Shown in pieces: positions 8,280-17,270 of a DNA stretch of 33,232 bases; position 1 is the stretch's first letter; every line of letters starts with the position of its first letter. A model generated the notes under the pieces. It worked only from the letters and a program-made list of their open reading frames with translations. It was not told the origin of the DNA and did not search any database. This stretch comes from an uncultured Burkholderiaceae bacterium (GTDB taxonomy: Bacteria > Pseudomonadota > Gammaproteobacteria > Burkholderiales > Burkholderiaceae): the NCBI GenBank assembly GCA_937862905.1, contig CALMCL010000190.1, positions 1 to 33,232 of the forward strand, read 5' to 3'. A program made the translations under genes and the position numbers.

Positions 8280-9137
8280 TCACCGCGCAACACATCCCAA
8301 CACCGTCCCCGCAAACACCGTCAACCCCAACCAGTGGTTGTGCAAAAAAGCTTTAAAGCACCGAGGCCGATCGCGGTTTTTAATCAAAGTGTAATGATAC
8401 AACGCAATGCCAATGGCAATGGCCAAGCCAATGAAATACGGCCATGCCAGCCCTTCAACGACCCCTACCCCTGCCATGATGAGGATGAATACGGCGTAGC
8501 ACAGCATGACGGCGAGCACATCATGGTCACCAAAAGTAATGGCTGAGGTTTTGATGCCAATTTTTAAGTCATCGGGTTTATCAACCATGGCGTATTCAGT
8601 GTCGTAAGCGATTGTCCAAAACACATTGGCAATCAGCAACCCCCATGCCAATGCAGGTACCTCTCCACGTATGGCGGCAAAAGCCATCGGAATGCCAAAA
8701 CCAAAAGCAATGCCCAGATAGGCTTGTGGAATGGCAAAAAATCGTTTGAACAATGGATAGCTGCCCGCAAGAACAGCAGCCACACAAGCCAATTGAATCG
8801 CAGTGGCATTGAGCATCAATGCCAATCCTCCCGCCAGTAAAGCCAAAACCACGGCCACCATCACTGCTTCTTTGCCGGATATTTTACCGCTGGTCAACGG
8901 GCGGTTGGCCGTGCGTTCAACGTGTTTGTCAAAGTCTCGATCTGCATAATCGTTAATGGCACAACCCGCTGAACGCATGAGGACGGTACCGGCAATGAAA
9001 ATGATCAATTCCTTAAGCGGCGGCACACCGCGCGCAGCCAACCACAACCCCCACAAAGTGGGCCACAAGAGCAACAAGATGCCAATGGGTTTGTCGAGGC
9101 GGGTCAGTTGGGCGTACAATTTTAATTTTTCAAGCAT
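8280..9137 (-). CDS. ubiA: 4-hydroxybenzoate octaprenyltransferase
   Basis: Inner-membrane prenyltransferase that attaches the polyprenyl tail to 4-hydroxybenzoate in ubiquinone synthesis. It has 285 residues from the chosen start (290 in E. coli) and about 8-9 membrane segments. The first Mg-diphosphate motif NDYADRDFD is at residues 62-70, followed by [11 protein letters not shown]; the second, [19 protein letters not shown], is in the middle of the protein. The open frame extends to 9209, but the family begins close to [19 protein letters not shown], so I place the start at ATG 9137; ATG 9158 is an alternative. It precedes recG and oxyR on the same strand; the product ubiquinone is the electron acceptor of the complex I encoded further right. 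Confidence 0.92.
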   Translation of the reverse strand: MLEKLKLYAQLTRLDKPIGILLLLWPTLWGLWLAARGVPPLKELIIFIAGTVLMRSAGCAINDYADRDFDKHVERTANRPLTSGKISGKEAVMVAVVLALLAGGLALMLNATAIQLACVAAVLAGSYPLFKRFFAIPQAYLGIAFGFGIPMAFAAIRGEVPALAWGLLIANVFWTIAYDTEYAMVDKPDDLKIGIKTSAITFGDHDVLAVMLCYAVFILIMAGVGVVEGLAWPYFIGLAIAIGIALYHYTLIKNRDRPRCFKAFLHNHWLGLTVFAGTVLGCVAR

Positions 9138-9471
9138 GGCATCATTCAAAACAATCATCAAAATATTTTTCAAAAGAATCAAGCAAAAGAGGCTCCATTC
9201 AGGCTCCATTTTAACCCATGACTTGAGTCAATAATTTTTCTTGAAGCCCTCCATTGGATAAGAACCCAACCATCATTGTGCGGACGAGGTGTTTTGCTTA
9301 ATACATCAATGACTTGGTTTTTCTTGAGCTTAATCGTTTAAATGTCATGCGGATTGCCCGCACAGCGCCTCAGACTTAATCAGGAAATCAGGGGGTGATG
9401 GTTCGGAATGGCTATAATGACCATGCGCCGATGCCCCGCTGCATTGTTTGTTATTGAATCGAAAAGCTGTC
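9138..9471. other. Divergent intergenic region between ubiA and the DUF2306 gene
   Basis: Over 300 bases without a gene. It must hold the promoters of both divergent genes. I see a TATAAT at 9413-9418 for the plus-strand gene and a tandem duplication of an 11-mer (AGGCTCCATT plus one base) at 9190-9210 near the ubiA side. I could not find a well-spaced -35/-10 pair for ubiA and see no other structure. Confidence 0.5.
9413..9418 (+). promoter_or_regulatory. Consensus -10 box for the DUF2306 gene
   Basis: A perfect TATAAT lies 53 bases upstream of the preferred ATG at 9472. No convincing -35 hexamer is found at 16-18 bases upstream, so the promoter call rests on the -10 match and position. Confidence 0.4.
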
Positions 9472-10152
9472 ATGCCCACTCCCACCCACCGTCCAGCCCT
9501 TGCTCTTGCCAAATACTTGAGTCTACTGGCCTTGCTATTTTTTTGCACCCTGGTCTTGTTCATGGCCCTCCAACGCATTCCTGTCGGCACAGGTGTCGAC
9601 TTTCTACACATCAAACAAGAATACAGTCAGACGCGGCCATGGCTCATGGCCTTTTATGTGTACCTTTTTTCGAACATATTTGCGCTGATGGCTGGTGGCG
9701 TTCAATTTTCAAAACGAATTCGCGCACGTCACACCACAATACACCGTTGGGTCGGGAGGACGTATGTGTTCAATGTTCTGCTGGTGGCTGCGCCCACAGG
9801 GCTCATCATGTCATTTGATGCCAATAACAGCTTCAGTTCGCGCACCGCATTCACCGTGCTGTCATGTCTGTGGTGGTATTTCACCTATACCGCTTATTGG
9901 AGCGTGATTCACCGAGACTTTATCGGGCATCGAAATTTCATGGTGCGCAGCTTTGCGCTCACGCTATCGGTCATCACATTGCGATTGTGGGAAGTGGGTT
10001 GGATGACTGCTGATGAACGACACCTCATGGATCTGCCCCCCATGATGGCTTGGTTGGGTTTTGTGCCTAACTTAATGGTCGCGGAATGGTGGATACGGCG
10101 AACAGCCTCTACACACGCCACCATCGGTTCAAGCAATCAAACGAAAATTTGA
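9472..10152 (+). CDS. DUF2306 family membrane protein
   Basis: Predicted integral membrane protein of about 226 residues with roughly six membrane segments, beginning with a long hydrophobic segment KYLSLLALLFFCTLVLFMAL. Family-type signatures are HTTIHRWVGRTYVFNVLL in the middle and HRDFIGHRNFMVRSFALTLSVITLRLWE in the second half; the conserved histidines and arginines near membrane boundaries are typical of DUF2306. The biochemical role of the family is unknown. The frame can be opened at TTG 9448, but ATG 9472 (MPTPTHRP) is more natural. It is the only complete plus-strand gene in the window and is flanked by divergent ubiA and the convergent end of the nuo cluster, so it is probably monocistronic. 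Confidence 0.75.
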   Translation: MPTPTHRPALALAKYLSLLALLFFCTLVLFMALQRIPVGTGVDFLHIKQEYSQTRPWLMAFYVYLFSNIFALMAGGVQFSKRIRARHTTIHRWVGRTYVFNVLLVAAPTGLIMSFDANNSFSSRTAFTVLSCLWWYFTYTAYWSVIHRDFIGHRNFMVRSFALTLSVITLRLWEVGWMTADERHLMDLPPMMAWLGFVPNLMVAEWWIRRTASTHATIGSSNQTKI

Positions 10153-10305
10153 TCGCAGGGCTCACGGTGAAAGCTGATGTTTCAAATTTGCAAGCAATCG
10201 ATACTTTATTTTACAGCTCAGTTATGGCCACTTGAATTGTCATGCCTGAAAACACTGCTTTGGGTCATGTGCAAGATTTCTAAATGCACACAAGCACAAA
10301 ACAAG

Positions 10306-10322
10306 CATGCAGTCCCTGCATG
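10306..10322 (-). terminator. Probable terminator of the nuo gene cluster
   Basis: A 7-bp perfect stem (CATGCAG/CTGCATG) with a 3-base loop lies 3 bases beyond the stop of the isomerase gene. On the minus strand it is followed by CTTGTTTTGTG, a moderately T-rich tail. It fits as the end of the long nuo transcript. Confidence 0.5.
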
Positions 10323-10325
10323 TCC

Positions 10326-10676
10326 TTAGCCATGAACCACATCCTTGGCATAAGCAACGCGGTTCATGTCCACGGCCTCAGCCGTCACGCAATTCACGCT
10401 GAAGTTTAAAGCGCGGATGTGTTTCACAATGCCAAGGGTCAACTTCGATTTTTGCTCATCATTTCGCCCAGACAACAAACGCACAGCCACATGAACAAAA
10501 GTGTCTTGCGTGTCACCCATGCGCACATGTTGATAAGCCAAAGCCCTGGTTTTAATGTCATACGCATCGGGAAAAAGCCCCGACTCAACTGCACCTTGAT
10601 GCACGGCATCGACCAGATGGGCAATATTGACTTCACTTTCGATGGCTTGCGCGTACTCTATGACAATGTGTGGCAT
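10326..10676 (-). CDS. 5-carboxymethyl-2-hydroxymuconate isomerase family (HpaF-like)
   Basis: Small cytosolic isomerase of the tautomerase-like CHMI family, 116 residues (E. coli HpaF 126). It begins MPHIVIEY, so Pro becomes the N-terminal residue after Met removal, as expected for the family's catalytic proline. Further matches to HpaF are the FPDAYDIKTRALAYQHVRMGD and TFVHVAVRLLSGR segments. In E. coli this enzyme acts in homoprotocatechuate breakdown, but none of the other hpa genes is present here. It is the last gene of the nuo cluster, 24 bases after the NUDIX gene, so the true substrate is uncertain. Confidence 0.8.
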   Translation of the reverse strand: MPHIVIEYAQAIESEVNIAHLVDAVHQGAVESGLFPDAYDIKTRALAYQHVRMGDTQDTFVHVAVRLLSGRNDEQKSKLTLGIVKHIRALNFSVNCVTAEAVDMNRVAYAKDVVHG

Positions 10677-10700
10677 GAACCCAACTCCAAAAATCCCAAT

Positions 10701-11288
10701 TTAAACAGTGGCGTTTTGCGCCAAATAATCTTTCAACCAAAACACACCCAACTGTGTTTTCACATCGGGAACCCACCCTTTTCGCATCCAAGACTCAAGC
10801 TCAGCCAAAGGCACACGCATCACTTGTAAAAACTCATTGTCATCCAACTGGCCATCGTGCTGCTTCTCTAATCCTTTAGCGATGAAAAAATGAATCACCT
10901 CATCACAATAAGCAATCGCATTGTGGATGTCGGTGACATGTAACCACTCGCTCGCCGTGTAACCTGTTTCTTCCAGCAGCTCACGTTGCCCAGTGATCAA
11001 AGGTGCCTCACCCTCATCCTTTTTCCCAGCGGGGAATTCAACAAACACATTGTGCAATGGATAACGGTATTGTCGCTCAATCAGCACATCCCCATTGTCA
11101 AACAAGGGCATGACCATCACCGCCCCAGGATGCTTGAGGTATTCGCGTTCCGCAATGCGACCATTGGGCAACACCACAGTGTCTTTATGTGCATTCAAAA
11201 AACAACCATCGTACACACAGGCACTGCTTTGTGTGACTTCTTCCAGTCCATCCATATTCAACAATTGCTCACGGGTGTATGTTGTCAT
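10701..11288 (-). CDS. NUDIX hydrolase, ADP-ribose pyrophosphatase type
   Basis: Cytosolic Mg-dependent nucleoside diphosphate hydrolase of 195 residues. A canonical NUDIX box spans residues 88-110: Gly88, Glu94, the REL core at 102-104, Glu106-Glu107 and Gly109. The upstream YRYPLHNVFVEFPAGK segment and the Pro/Glu arrangement resemble NudF-type ADP-ribose pyrophosphatases, so cleavage of ADP-ribose to AMP and ribose 5-phosphate is the likely reaction. The open frame extends to 11423 into the neighbouring gene; the start MTTYTREQLL at 11288 is preferred. It sits in the tail of the nuo operon after DUF2818. Confidence 0.85.
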   Translation of the reverse strand: MTTYTREQLLNMDGLEEVTQSSACVYDGCFLNAHKDTVVLPNGRIAEREYLKHPGAVMVMPLFDNGDVLIERQYRYPLHNVFVEFPAGKKDEGEAPLITGQRELLEETGYTASEWLHVTDIHNAIAYCDEVIHFFIAKGLEKQHDGQLDDNEFLQVMRVPLAELESWMRKGWVPDVKTQLGVFWLKDYLAQNATV

Positions 11289-11338
11289 TCTATGTTCACA
11301 TCCATAAAAAAGCGCGGGGTTCACCTCGCGCTGTTGTA

Positions 11339-11632
11339 TTATTTTTTCCAAAGATAACGCCAAATAAATGCGGGTGCTGCCGCCACCACAAACAACAACG
11401 CAGTGACCGCATAAAAAGCCCAACCTTGCTCTGACACTTGGCTCAAAGAACCTTCAAACACGCGACCCAACAATAAAAAAAGAACATAGGCCAACAAAAA
11501 CTCACCCAGCCTCAGCAATGGCGTTTTTGGAGATTTAAGCACAGGCAAGCCTAAAAACATACGCTCACCCACAAAAGACAAAGACGCGAGCAAAACACCC
11601 GCGCCCAAGAGCAACCATAAAGAAACCATCAT
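11339..11632 (-). CDS. DUF2818 family small membrane protein
   Basis: A 97-residue protein with about three membrane segments (near 5-20, 43-60 and 73-92) and the basic tail WRYLWKK. It matches the DUF2818 family, which in betaproteobacteria is typically found directly behind nuoN. The start codon directly follows the nuoN stop (TAA-ATG-ATG), implying translational coupling. Function is unknown; the conserved position suggests a link to complex I assembly or stability, which is inference. Confidence 0.85.
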   Translation of the reverse strand: MMVSLWLLLGAGVLLASLSFVGERMFLGLPVLKSPKTPLLRLGEFLLAYVLFLLLGRVFEGSLSQVSEQGWAFYAVTALLFVVAAAPAFIWRYLWKK

Positions 11633-13105
11633 TTATGCAGCGCCTAAACTTTTCAACACACTGTTGATGGCCATATTGATCAAGCCTGAAGGCAAGACGC
11701 CAAGTGCCAACAACGCCAGCACATTCACGCTCAGCACCACATGGTGAATCGGTGAAAAAGTGATCGCAGACTCAACCTCAGGCTTATCAAAATACATCAC
11801 TTTAACCACGCGCAAATAATAGAACGCGCCAATCAAAGAGAACATCACGGCCAACACAGACAAACCAATGTGACCCGATTGCATCAAACCTTTAAGGATC
11901 ACAAACTTCGCAAAGAAACCAGCCAAAGGAGGAATACCAGCCAAAGAGAACATCAACACCAAAACCAAGAAAGCCAACCACGGATTGCGTTTATTCAAAC
12001 CCTTCAAATCATCGATTTGATCGGCTTCAAAACCAGTGTGGCTCATCGCCAAAATAACACCGAAACTGGCCAATGTGGTGATCGCATAAATAATCACGTA
12101 GTAAAAAGCTGAACCCACACCAATGAAACCATTGAACGCATCAGAACCTGCACGACCAGCCAAGAAACCAAGGAGCACAAAGCCCATGTGTGAGATGCCT
12201 GAATACGCCAACATGCGTTTGAAATTCTTTTGACGAATGGCAGTCAAATTACCCAAAGCCAACGACACCACAGCCATTGCTGCAAACATGCCATTCCAAT
12301 CCGCGGTGCGGGCGCTAAGGGCTTCGACCAAAACACGCACCACCATCACAAAGGCAGCAATTTTGGGTGCAGAAGAAATCATCAAGGTCACAGGTGTCGG
12401 CGAACCTTGATACACATCAGGCACCCACATGTGGAAAGGTACCACACCCAATTTAAATGCCATACCCGCTACCAAAAACACCAAACCAAACACCAGCACT
12501 TGTGGGATAAACTTTCCACTTTCAATGACATTGGCGATTTCAACAATGCTGAGCTTACCGCCTGTGGCACCATAAATCATTGAAATACCAAACAAGATGA
12601 AGCCTGAGGCAATCGCACCTAAAATGAAATATTTCATTGCCGCTTCAATCGAACGGACGTGATCACGACGCAACGCCACCATCGCATACAAAGACAATGC
12701 CTGCAACTCTAAACCCATGTACAAACCCAACAAATGATGAGAGGAGATCATCACCATTTGACCGACCAATGCGAACAAAGACAAGCTGTAGTATTCACCA
12801 TGCAAAAAGCCACGATCCGCAGCATAACGTTGGCCATAAACAAATGTCACAGCCACGCAGATGTATGAAAACATTTTGGCCAAATTGGACAATGGATCTG
12901 ATACAAACATGTCATTAAATGTATGCAAATCCGTGCCTGCATGCCACATATTGGCAGTCAAAATGCCAGCCCCTGCTAAGCCAAGCAGGCTCACGACGTG
13001 AATCACTGAGCGTTGGGCATCCTTAGCACACAATTCAAGCAAGAGCACCGCAGATGCCACCAACACCAAAATCACTTCAGGATAGGCAATAAAAAAGTTT
13101 TGCAT
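11633..13105 (-). CDS. nuoN: NADH-quinone oxidoreductase subunit N
   Basis: Antiporter-like membrane subunit of complex I, one of three proton-channel proteins. It has 490 residues and about 14 membrane segments. Family motifs include MGLELQALSLYAMVAL (the functional Glu), PFHMWVPDVYQGSPTPVT and RMLAYSGISHMGFVLLG with conserved Lys, His and Gly positions, and FSLAGIPPLAGFFAKF. It follows nuoM by 71 bases, a gap that includes the palindrome TAAGTACTTA, and abuts the DUF2818 gene. The start MQNFFIAYPEVILV is natural. Confidence 0.96.
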   Translation of the reverse strand: MQNFFIAYPEVILVLVASAVLLLELCAKDAQRSVIHVVSLLGLAGAGILTANMWHAGTDLHTFNDMFVSDPLSNLAKMFSYICVAVTFVYGQRYAADRGFLHGEYYSLSLFALVGQMVMISSHHLLGLYMGLELQALSLYAMVALRRDHVRSIEAAMKYFILGAIASGFILFGISMIYGATGGKLSIVEIANVIESGKFIPQVLVFGLVFLVAGMAFKLGVVPFHMWVPDVYQGSPTPVTLMISSAPKIAAFVMVVRVLVEALSARTADWNGMFAAMAVVSLALGNLTAIRQKNFKRMLAYSGISHMGFVLLGFLAGRAGSDAFNGFIGVGSAFYYVIIYAITTLASFGVILAMSHTGFEADQIDDLKGLNKRNPWLAFLVLVLMFSLAGIPPLAGFFAKFVILKGLMQSGHIGLSVLAVMFSLIGAFYYLRVVKVMYFDKPEVESAITFSPIHHVVLSVNVLALLALGVLPSGLINMAINSVLKSLGAA

Positions 13106-13176
13106 AACATTTAACCCAATAAGTACTTAATCGTTTTAGACCATAACATATGGCAATGTGAATCTATTATTCGTGT

Positions 13177-14679
13177 TTACTTCAATTTGCTGGTGGCCAC
13201 ATGCTCGAGCAAGTGATTGACCGACACATCCATCGCATTCGTGAATGGCATTGGGTACAAGCCCATCGCCAAAACTGCGGCGGCCAACAATGTCAAAATC
13301 AACAACTCACGTTTGTTGGCATCGAGCAACTCAGCCACATGGTGGTTGGCCACCTCACCGAAAACAACACGTTTGAACATCCACAAAGAATACGCAGCAC
13401 CCACAATCAAAGTCGTGGCGGCAATTGCAGCAACCCAAAAATTGAATTTGGTTGCGCCCAGAATAACCAAAAACTCGCCCACAAAACCACTGGTTGCTGG
13501 CAGCCCTGCATTGGCCATGGTAAATAACATAAAGAAAGCAGCAAATTTAGGCATCGTATTGACCACACCACCGTAAGCCGAAATCTCACGGCTGTGTACA
13601 CGGTCATACAACACACCGATACAGAAGAACATCGCGGCCGAAATGAAGCCGTGTGAAATCATTTGTAAAATGGCGCCTTGCATGGCCACACTGTAACCCA
13701 TGCCCTTGGCATCAAACATAAAAAAGCCCAGTGTGACAAAACCCATGTGAGCGATTGAAGAATACGCCACCAATTTTTTCATGTCTTTTTGTACCAAGGC
13801 GACCAAACCAATATAAGCCACCGCAATCAGAGAAATGGTCACGACAAATGGCGCCAGAGCATGCGATGCATCGGGTGCAATCGGCAAAGAAAATCGCAAG
13901 AAACCATATGCACCAAGCTTCAACATGATCGCAGCCAACACCATTGAACCACCAGTAGGCGCTTCAACGTGGGCATCAGGCAACCATGTGTGCACAGGCC
14001 ACATCGGCACTTTGACCGCAAACGCCATGAAGAACGCACCAAACAACAACTTTTGCGCAGTCATGCTCAAAGGCAATGCATGCCATGCAGCGATATCAAA
14101 CGTACCCGATTGCAAATACAAATAAGTGATGGCCACCAAAGTCAGCAAAGAACCCAACAAGGTGTACAAGAAGAATTTAAAAGCGGCATACACACGGTTC
14201 GGGCCGCCCCACACCCCCACGATGATGTACATGGGAATCAATGTGGCTTCAAAGAACACATAAAACAACATGCCATCTGTGACCGCAAATACGCCCACCA
14301 TCAAACCGGATAAAATTAAAAATGCTGCAAAATATTGGGGGACTTTTTCGCTGATGACTTCCCAGCCAGCCAACAACACCAAGATGGTGATGAATGCTGT
14401 TAAAGGCACAAACCACATGGAAATGCCATCCACACCCAAGGCATAGCTGGAGTTCAGACTCGGCAACCATTCATGTTTTTCAACAAATTGCATCGCAGCC
14501 GTTGAACCATCGAAACCAGTCATCAATGGAACGGTCACCAAAAAGCCGATGATTGCACCGACAAGCGCAACTTGGCGTGCCAAACTGTCTTGGCCATTTC
14601 GACCAAGCAGCAAGACCACCACGCCAAAAACAATCGGAATCCAAATCGCTAAGCTTAACAAAGGCATCATCAGCACCAT
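13177..14679 (-). CDS. nuoM: NADH-quinone oxidoreductase subunit M
   Basis: Antiporter-like proton-channel subunit of complex I, 500 residues and about 14 membrane segments. Visible signatures are FYVFFEATLIPMYIIVG (functional Glu), PVHTWLPDAHVEAPTGGSM, KKLVAYSSIAHMGFVTLG and ANAGLPATSGFVGE. Three in-frame ATGs are clustered at the start (residues 1, 4 and 5), so the exact initiation point is uncertain by a few codons. A terminator-like A/T hairpin lies 12 bases upstream in the gap to nuoL. Confidence 0.96.
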   Translation of the reverse strand: MVLMMPLLSLAIWIPIVFGVVVLLLGRNGQDSLARQVALVGAIIGFLVTVPLMTGFDGSTAAMQFVEKHEWLPSLNSSYALGVDGISMWFVPLTAFITILVLLAGWEVISEKVPQYFAAFLILSGLMVGVFAVTDGMLFYVFFEATLIPMYIIVGVWGGPNRVYAAFKFFLYTLLGSLLTLVAITYLYLQSGTFDIAAWHALPLSMTAQKLLFGAFFMAFAVKVPMWPVHTWLPDAHVEAPTGGSMVLAAIMLKLGAYGFLRFSLPIAPDASHALAPFVVTISLIAVAYIGLVALVQKDMKKLVAYSSIAHMGFVTLGFFMFDAKGMGYSVAMQGAILQMISHGFISAAMFFCIGVLYDRVHSREISAYGGVVNTMPKFAAFFMLFTMANAGLPATSGFVGEFLVILGATKFNFWVAAIAATTLIVGAAYSLWMFKRVVFGEVANHHVAELLDANKRELLILTLLAAAVLAMGLYPMPFTNAMDVSVNHLLEHVATSKLK

Positions 14680-14690
14680 TTTCCATATTC

Positions 14691-14755
14691 AAAAAAAGAA
14701 CAGCATTCTTTTTTTGGTTTCAAATTATAGTTTTCGATAAAACCTCATCGAAAAC
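14691..14755 (-). repeat. Two hairpins between nuoL and nuoM
   Basis: First hairpin: a perfect 9-bp stem 14730-14738 with 14747-14755 and an 8-base loop. Second: a perfect 10-bp stem of A7GAA/TTCT7 type, 14691-14700 with 14706-14715, loop 5. In the minus-strand transcript both lie between the nuoL stop and the nuoM start. The second resembles a weak terminator whose T-run is part of the stem. Confidence 0.7.
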
Positions 14756-14789
14756 GGATTAACATCAACTTCTTAATTGATCAACACGC

Positions 14790-16844
14790 TTAACGCATCA
14801 TGGTGACAAACAAACCCAAGAACACCACAACGCCCATGATCATCGCCAAAGCATACTGGTAGATTAAACCGGACTGGAATGTGCTTACAGCATGCGCAAA
14901 TACGTTAACCATACGCGCAGCACCATTCACAAAAAAGCCATCAATTACTTTTGCATCCCCAAAATTCCACAAAAACTCACCGATTTTACGAGCACCACCG
15001 GCAAGCACCGTTTCATTGAATTTATCAAAATAATACTTATTTTCCAACACGGTGTTGATGAACTTGGTTTTTTCTTTGATGGCGGCAGGAATTGAAGGTT
15101 TCACCATATAGAAGAAATAAGACAACAACACACCGCTCAGAGCCAAAATGAAAGGCAATGATGTGAAGCTGTGCAAAGCCATGCCCACCGCACCACCATT
15201 TTCAGCAAATTCTTTAGACAACTCTTCCATGGCTGGATGCGCTTCATTTGCCACGTGAATCACTTGGCTGAATGCTGCACCATGTTGGAAAAACTCGCCG
15301 TACAACATGGGACCAATTGCCATAAAGCCAATGATCACTGAAGGAATCGCCAGTAAAACGAGCGGCAAAGTCACTACCCAAGGTGATTCATGCGGAACAT
15401 CATGCGGGTCCAAGCCGTGGTGATGTTCATCATGGCTGTGCTCATCATCCGCTGCGTGTGCATGGTGTGCATCATGCGCCCCATGATCGGCCTGCATCCA
15501 ACGTTCTTTGCCATGAAACACAAGGAAATACATGCGGAATGAATAAAAAGCAGTAACAAATACGCCTGCAATCACAGCAAAATAAGCAAAGCCAGAACCT
15601 GCAATGTGTGAGGCATGAACCGCTTCAATGATCGAATCTTTTGAGTAAAAACCGGAGAAAAATGGCGTACCGATCAAAGCCAGAGAACCGATCAATGATG
15701 TGATCCACGTGATTTTCATGTATTTCCACAGGCCACCCATGTTGCGAATGTCTTGATCGTGGTGCATGCCCATGATGACCGAACCCGCGCCGAGGAACAA
15801 CAATGCTTTAAAGAAGGCATGCGTCATCAAGTGGAAAATGGCAATCGGATAAGCAGACACACCCAAAGCCACTGTCATATAACCCAATTGTGACAAGGTT
15901 GAATACGCTACCACACGTTTAATATCATTTTGAATGATGCCCAAAAAGCCCATGAACAACGCGGTGATCGAACCAATGATCAAGACGAATGACAGTGCTG
16001 TATCCGACAACTCAAACAACGGTGACATGCGCGACACCATGAAAATACCCGCCGTCACCATCGTTGCCGCATGGATCAATGCAGAGATCGGCGTTGGACC
16101 TTCCATCGAATCGGGCAACCACACATGCAAAGGCACTTGTGCCGATTTACCCATCGCACCGATAAACAAGCAGATGCAAATTGTTGTGATCAACATCCAG
16201 CTGGTGCCTGGGAACATCGCAGCAGCCAGCGCTTCACGTTGTGCAAAAACTTCTTTGTAGTCCAATGAGCCCGCAAATGCATAGATCAAACCAATACCGA
16301 GCACGAAACCAAAGTCACCCACACGATTGACCAAAAATGCTTTCATATTGGCGAAAATAGCGGTTGGACGTGTATACCAGAAGCCAATCAACAAATAAGA
16401 CACCAAGCCCACAGCCTCCCAACCAAAGAACAGCTGGAGAAAGTTATTGCTCATCACAAGCATCAACATCGAAAAAGTGAACAATGAAATGTAAGAGAAG
16501 AAGCGTTGATAGCCTGGATCTTCAGCCATGTAACCCATGGTGTAAATATGAACCATCAAGGACACAAAGGTCACGACACACATCATCATTGTCGTCAGGT
16601 TGTCAATCAAAAAACCCACTTCAAGCTTCAAACCACCCAAGTTAGCCCATTGATAGAGGGTGCCGTCAAAAGTCATGCCTGCACGCGTTTGATTAAACAC
16701 TATCACCGAGCCGATGAATGCAATGGCAACACCAATAATCGTCGCAATGGCCGACGGTATACGCCCCAACTGTTTACCAAACAGTCCAGCTAAAATCGCA
16801 CCCACCAATGGGGCCATGGGAATCAAGACATACAACGCTTGCAT
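14790..16844 (-). CDS. nuoL: NADH-quinone oxidoreductase subunit L
   Basis: Largest antiporter-like subunit of complex I, 684 residues, with about 16 membrane segments and the long amphipathic lateral helix expected in the C-terminal part. Motifs: FFGWEAVGLVSYLLIGFWY (functional Glu), PLHVWLPDSMEGPTPISALIHAATMV, KRVVAYSTLSQLGYMTVALG, and HLMTHAFFKALLFLGAG. A histidine- and aspartate-rich insert of about 30 residues (roughly 450-485, bases near 15392-15495) lies between two membrane segments before ESPWVV. It is separated from nuoK by 120 bases holding strong hairpins and from nuoM by 110 bases. Confidence 0.96.
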   Translation of the reverse strand: MQALYVLIPMAPLVGAILAGLFGKQLGRIPSAIATIIGVAIAFIGSVIVFNQTRAGMTFDGTLYQWANLGGLKLEVGFLIDNLTTMMMCVVTFVSLMVHIYTMGYMAEDPGYQRFFSYISLFTFSMLMLVMSNNFLQLFFGWEAVGLVSYLLIGFWYTRPTAIFANMKAFLVNRVGDFGFVLGIGLIYAFAGSLDYKEVFAQREALAAAMFPGTSWMLITTICICLFIGAMGKSAQVPLHVWLPDSMEGPTPISALIHAATMVTAGIFMVSRMSPLFELSDTALSFVLIIGSITALFMGFLGIIQNDIKRVVAYSTLSQLGYMTVALGVSAYPIAIFHLMTHAFFKALLFLGAGSVIMGMHHDQDIRNMGGLWKYMKITWITSLIGSLALIGTPFFSGFYSKDSIIEAVHASHIAGSGFAYFAVIAGVFVTAFYSFRMYFLVFHGKERWMQADHGAHDAHHAHAADDEHSHDEHHHGLDPHDVPHESPWVVTLPLVLLAIPSVIIGFMAIGPMLYGEFFQHGAAFSQVIHVANEAHPAMEELSKEFAENGGAVGMALHSFTSLPFILALSGVLLSYFFYMVKPSIPAAIKEKTKFINTVLENKYYFDKFNETVLAGGARKIGEFLWNFGDAKVIDGFFVNGAARMVNVFAHAVSTFQSGLIYQYALAMIMGVVVFLGLFVTMMR

Positions 16845-16862
16845 AGGTTTCTCACTCTAAGG

Positions 16863-16933
16863 TCAAAGAAGCAAAGATTTGCCTCTTTGAGTCTAAATTA
16901 GAGATTTCGCACAGGCTTAAGTGTTCGAAATCT
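16863..16933 (-). repeat. Two hairpins between nuoK and nuoL
   Basis: Stem A: 16863-16875 pairs with 16878-16890 over 13 bp with one G-U in the minus-strand RNA; its base is about 18 bases before the nuoL ATG. Stem B: AGATTTCG (16902-16909) pairs with CGAAATCT (16926-16933). Both are in the untranslated spacer. They lack U-tracts and look like mRNA processing or stability elements. Confidence 0.7.
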
Positions 16934-16964
16934 GGATTAAATCACGTTACAGCATCACTCAGGA

Positions 16965-17270
16965 TCAACCTTTCAGGTTGTCGAGTTTATCCATATCCAC
17001 AGTGTCCATGTTGCGGAACAAGACCACCAAAATTGCCAAACCAATCGCAGATTCAGCAGCAGCCACCGTTAATATAAAGAAAACAAAAACTTGACCTGCT
17101 GTGTCGCCCAACATGTGTGAAAAAGCAACAAAATTCATATTCACGGCAAGTAACATCAATTCAACGGCCATTAAAAGCACAATCATGTTTTTGCGATTAA
17201 GCACCACACCAACGACACCAATGGCAAAAAGAGCTGAGCCTAAAATTAAGTAATGTGCATGTTCTAACAT
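16965..17270 (-). CDS. nuoK: NADH-quinone oxidoreductase subunit K
   Basis: Small membrane subunit (Mrp-antiporter MnhC-like) of complex I with three membrane helices; 101 residues, the standard length. The buried glutamates important for pumping are in [17 protein letters not shown] and [13 protein letters not shown]. Its ATG overlaps the nuoJ stop by one base (TAATG), so translation is coupled. It is followed by a hairpin-bearing spacer before nuoL. Confidence 0.96.
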   Translation of the reverse strand: MLEHAHYLILGSALFAIGVVGVVLNRKNMIVLLMAVELMLLAVNMNFVAFSHMLGDTAGQVFVFFILTVAAAESAIGLAILVVLFRNMDTVDMDKLDNLKG

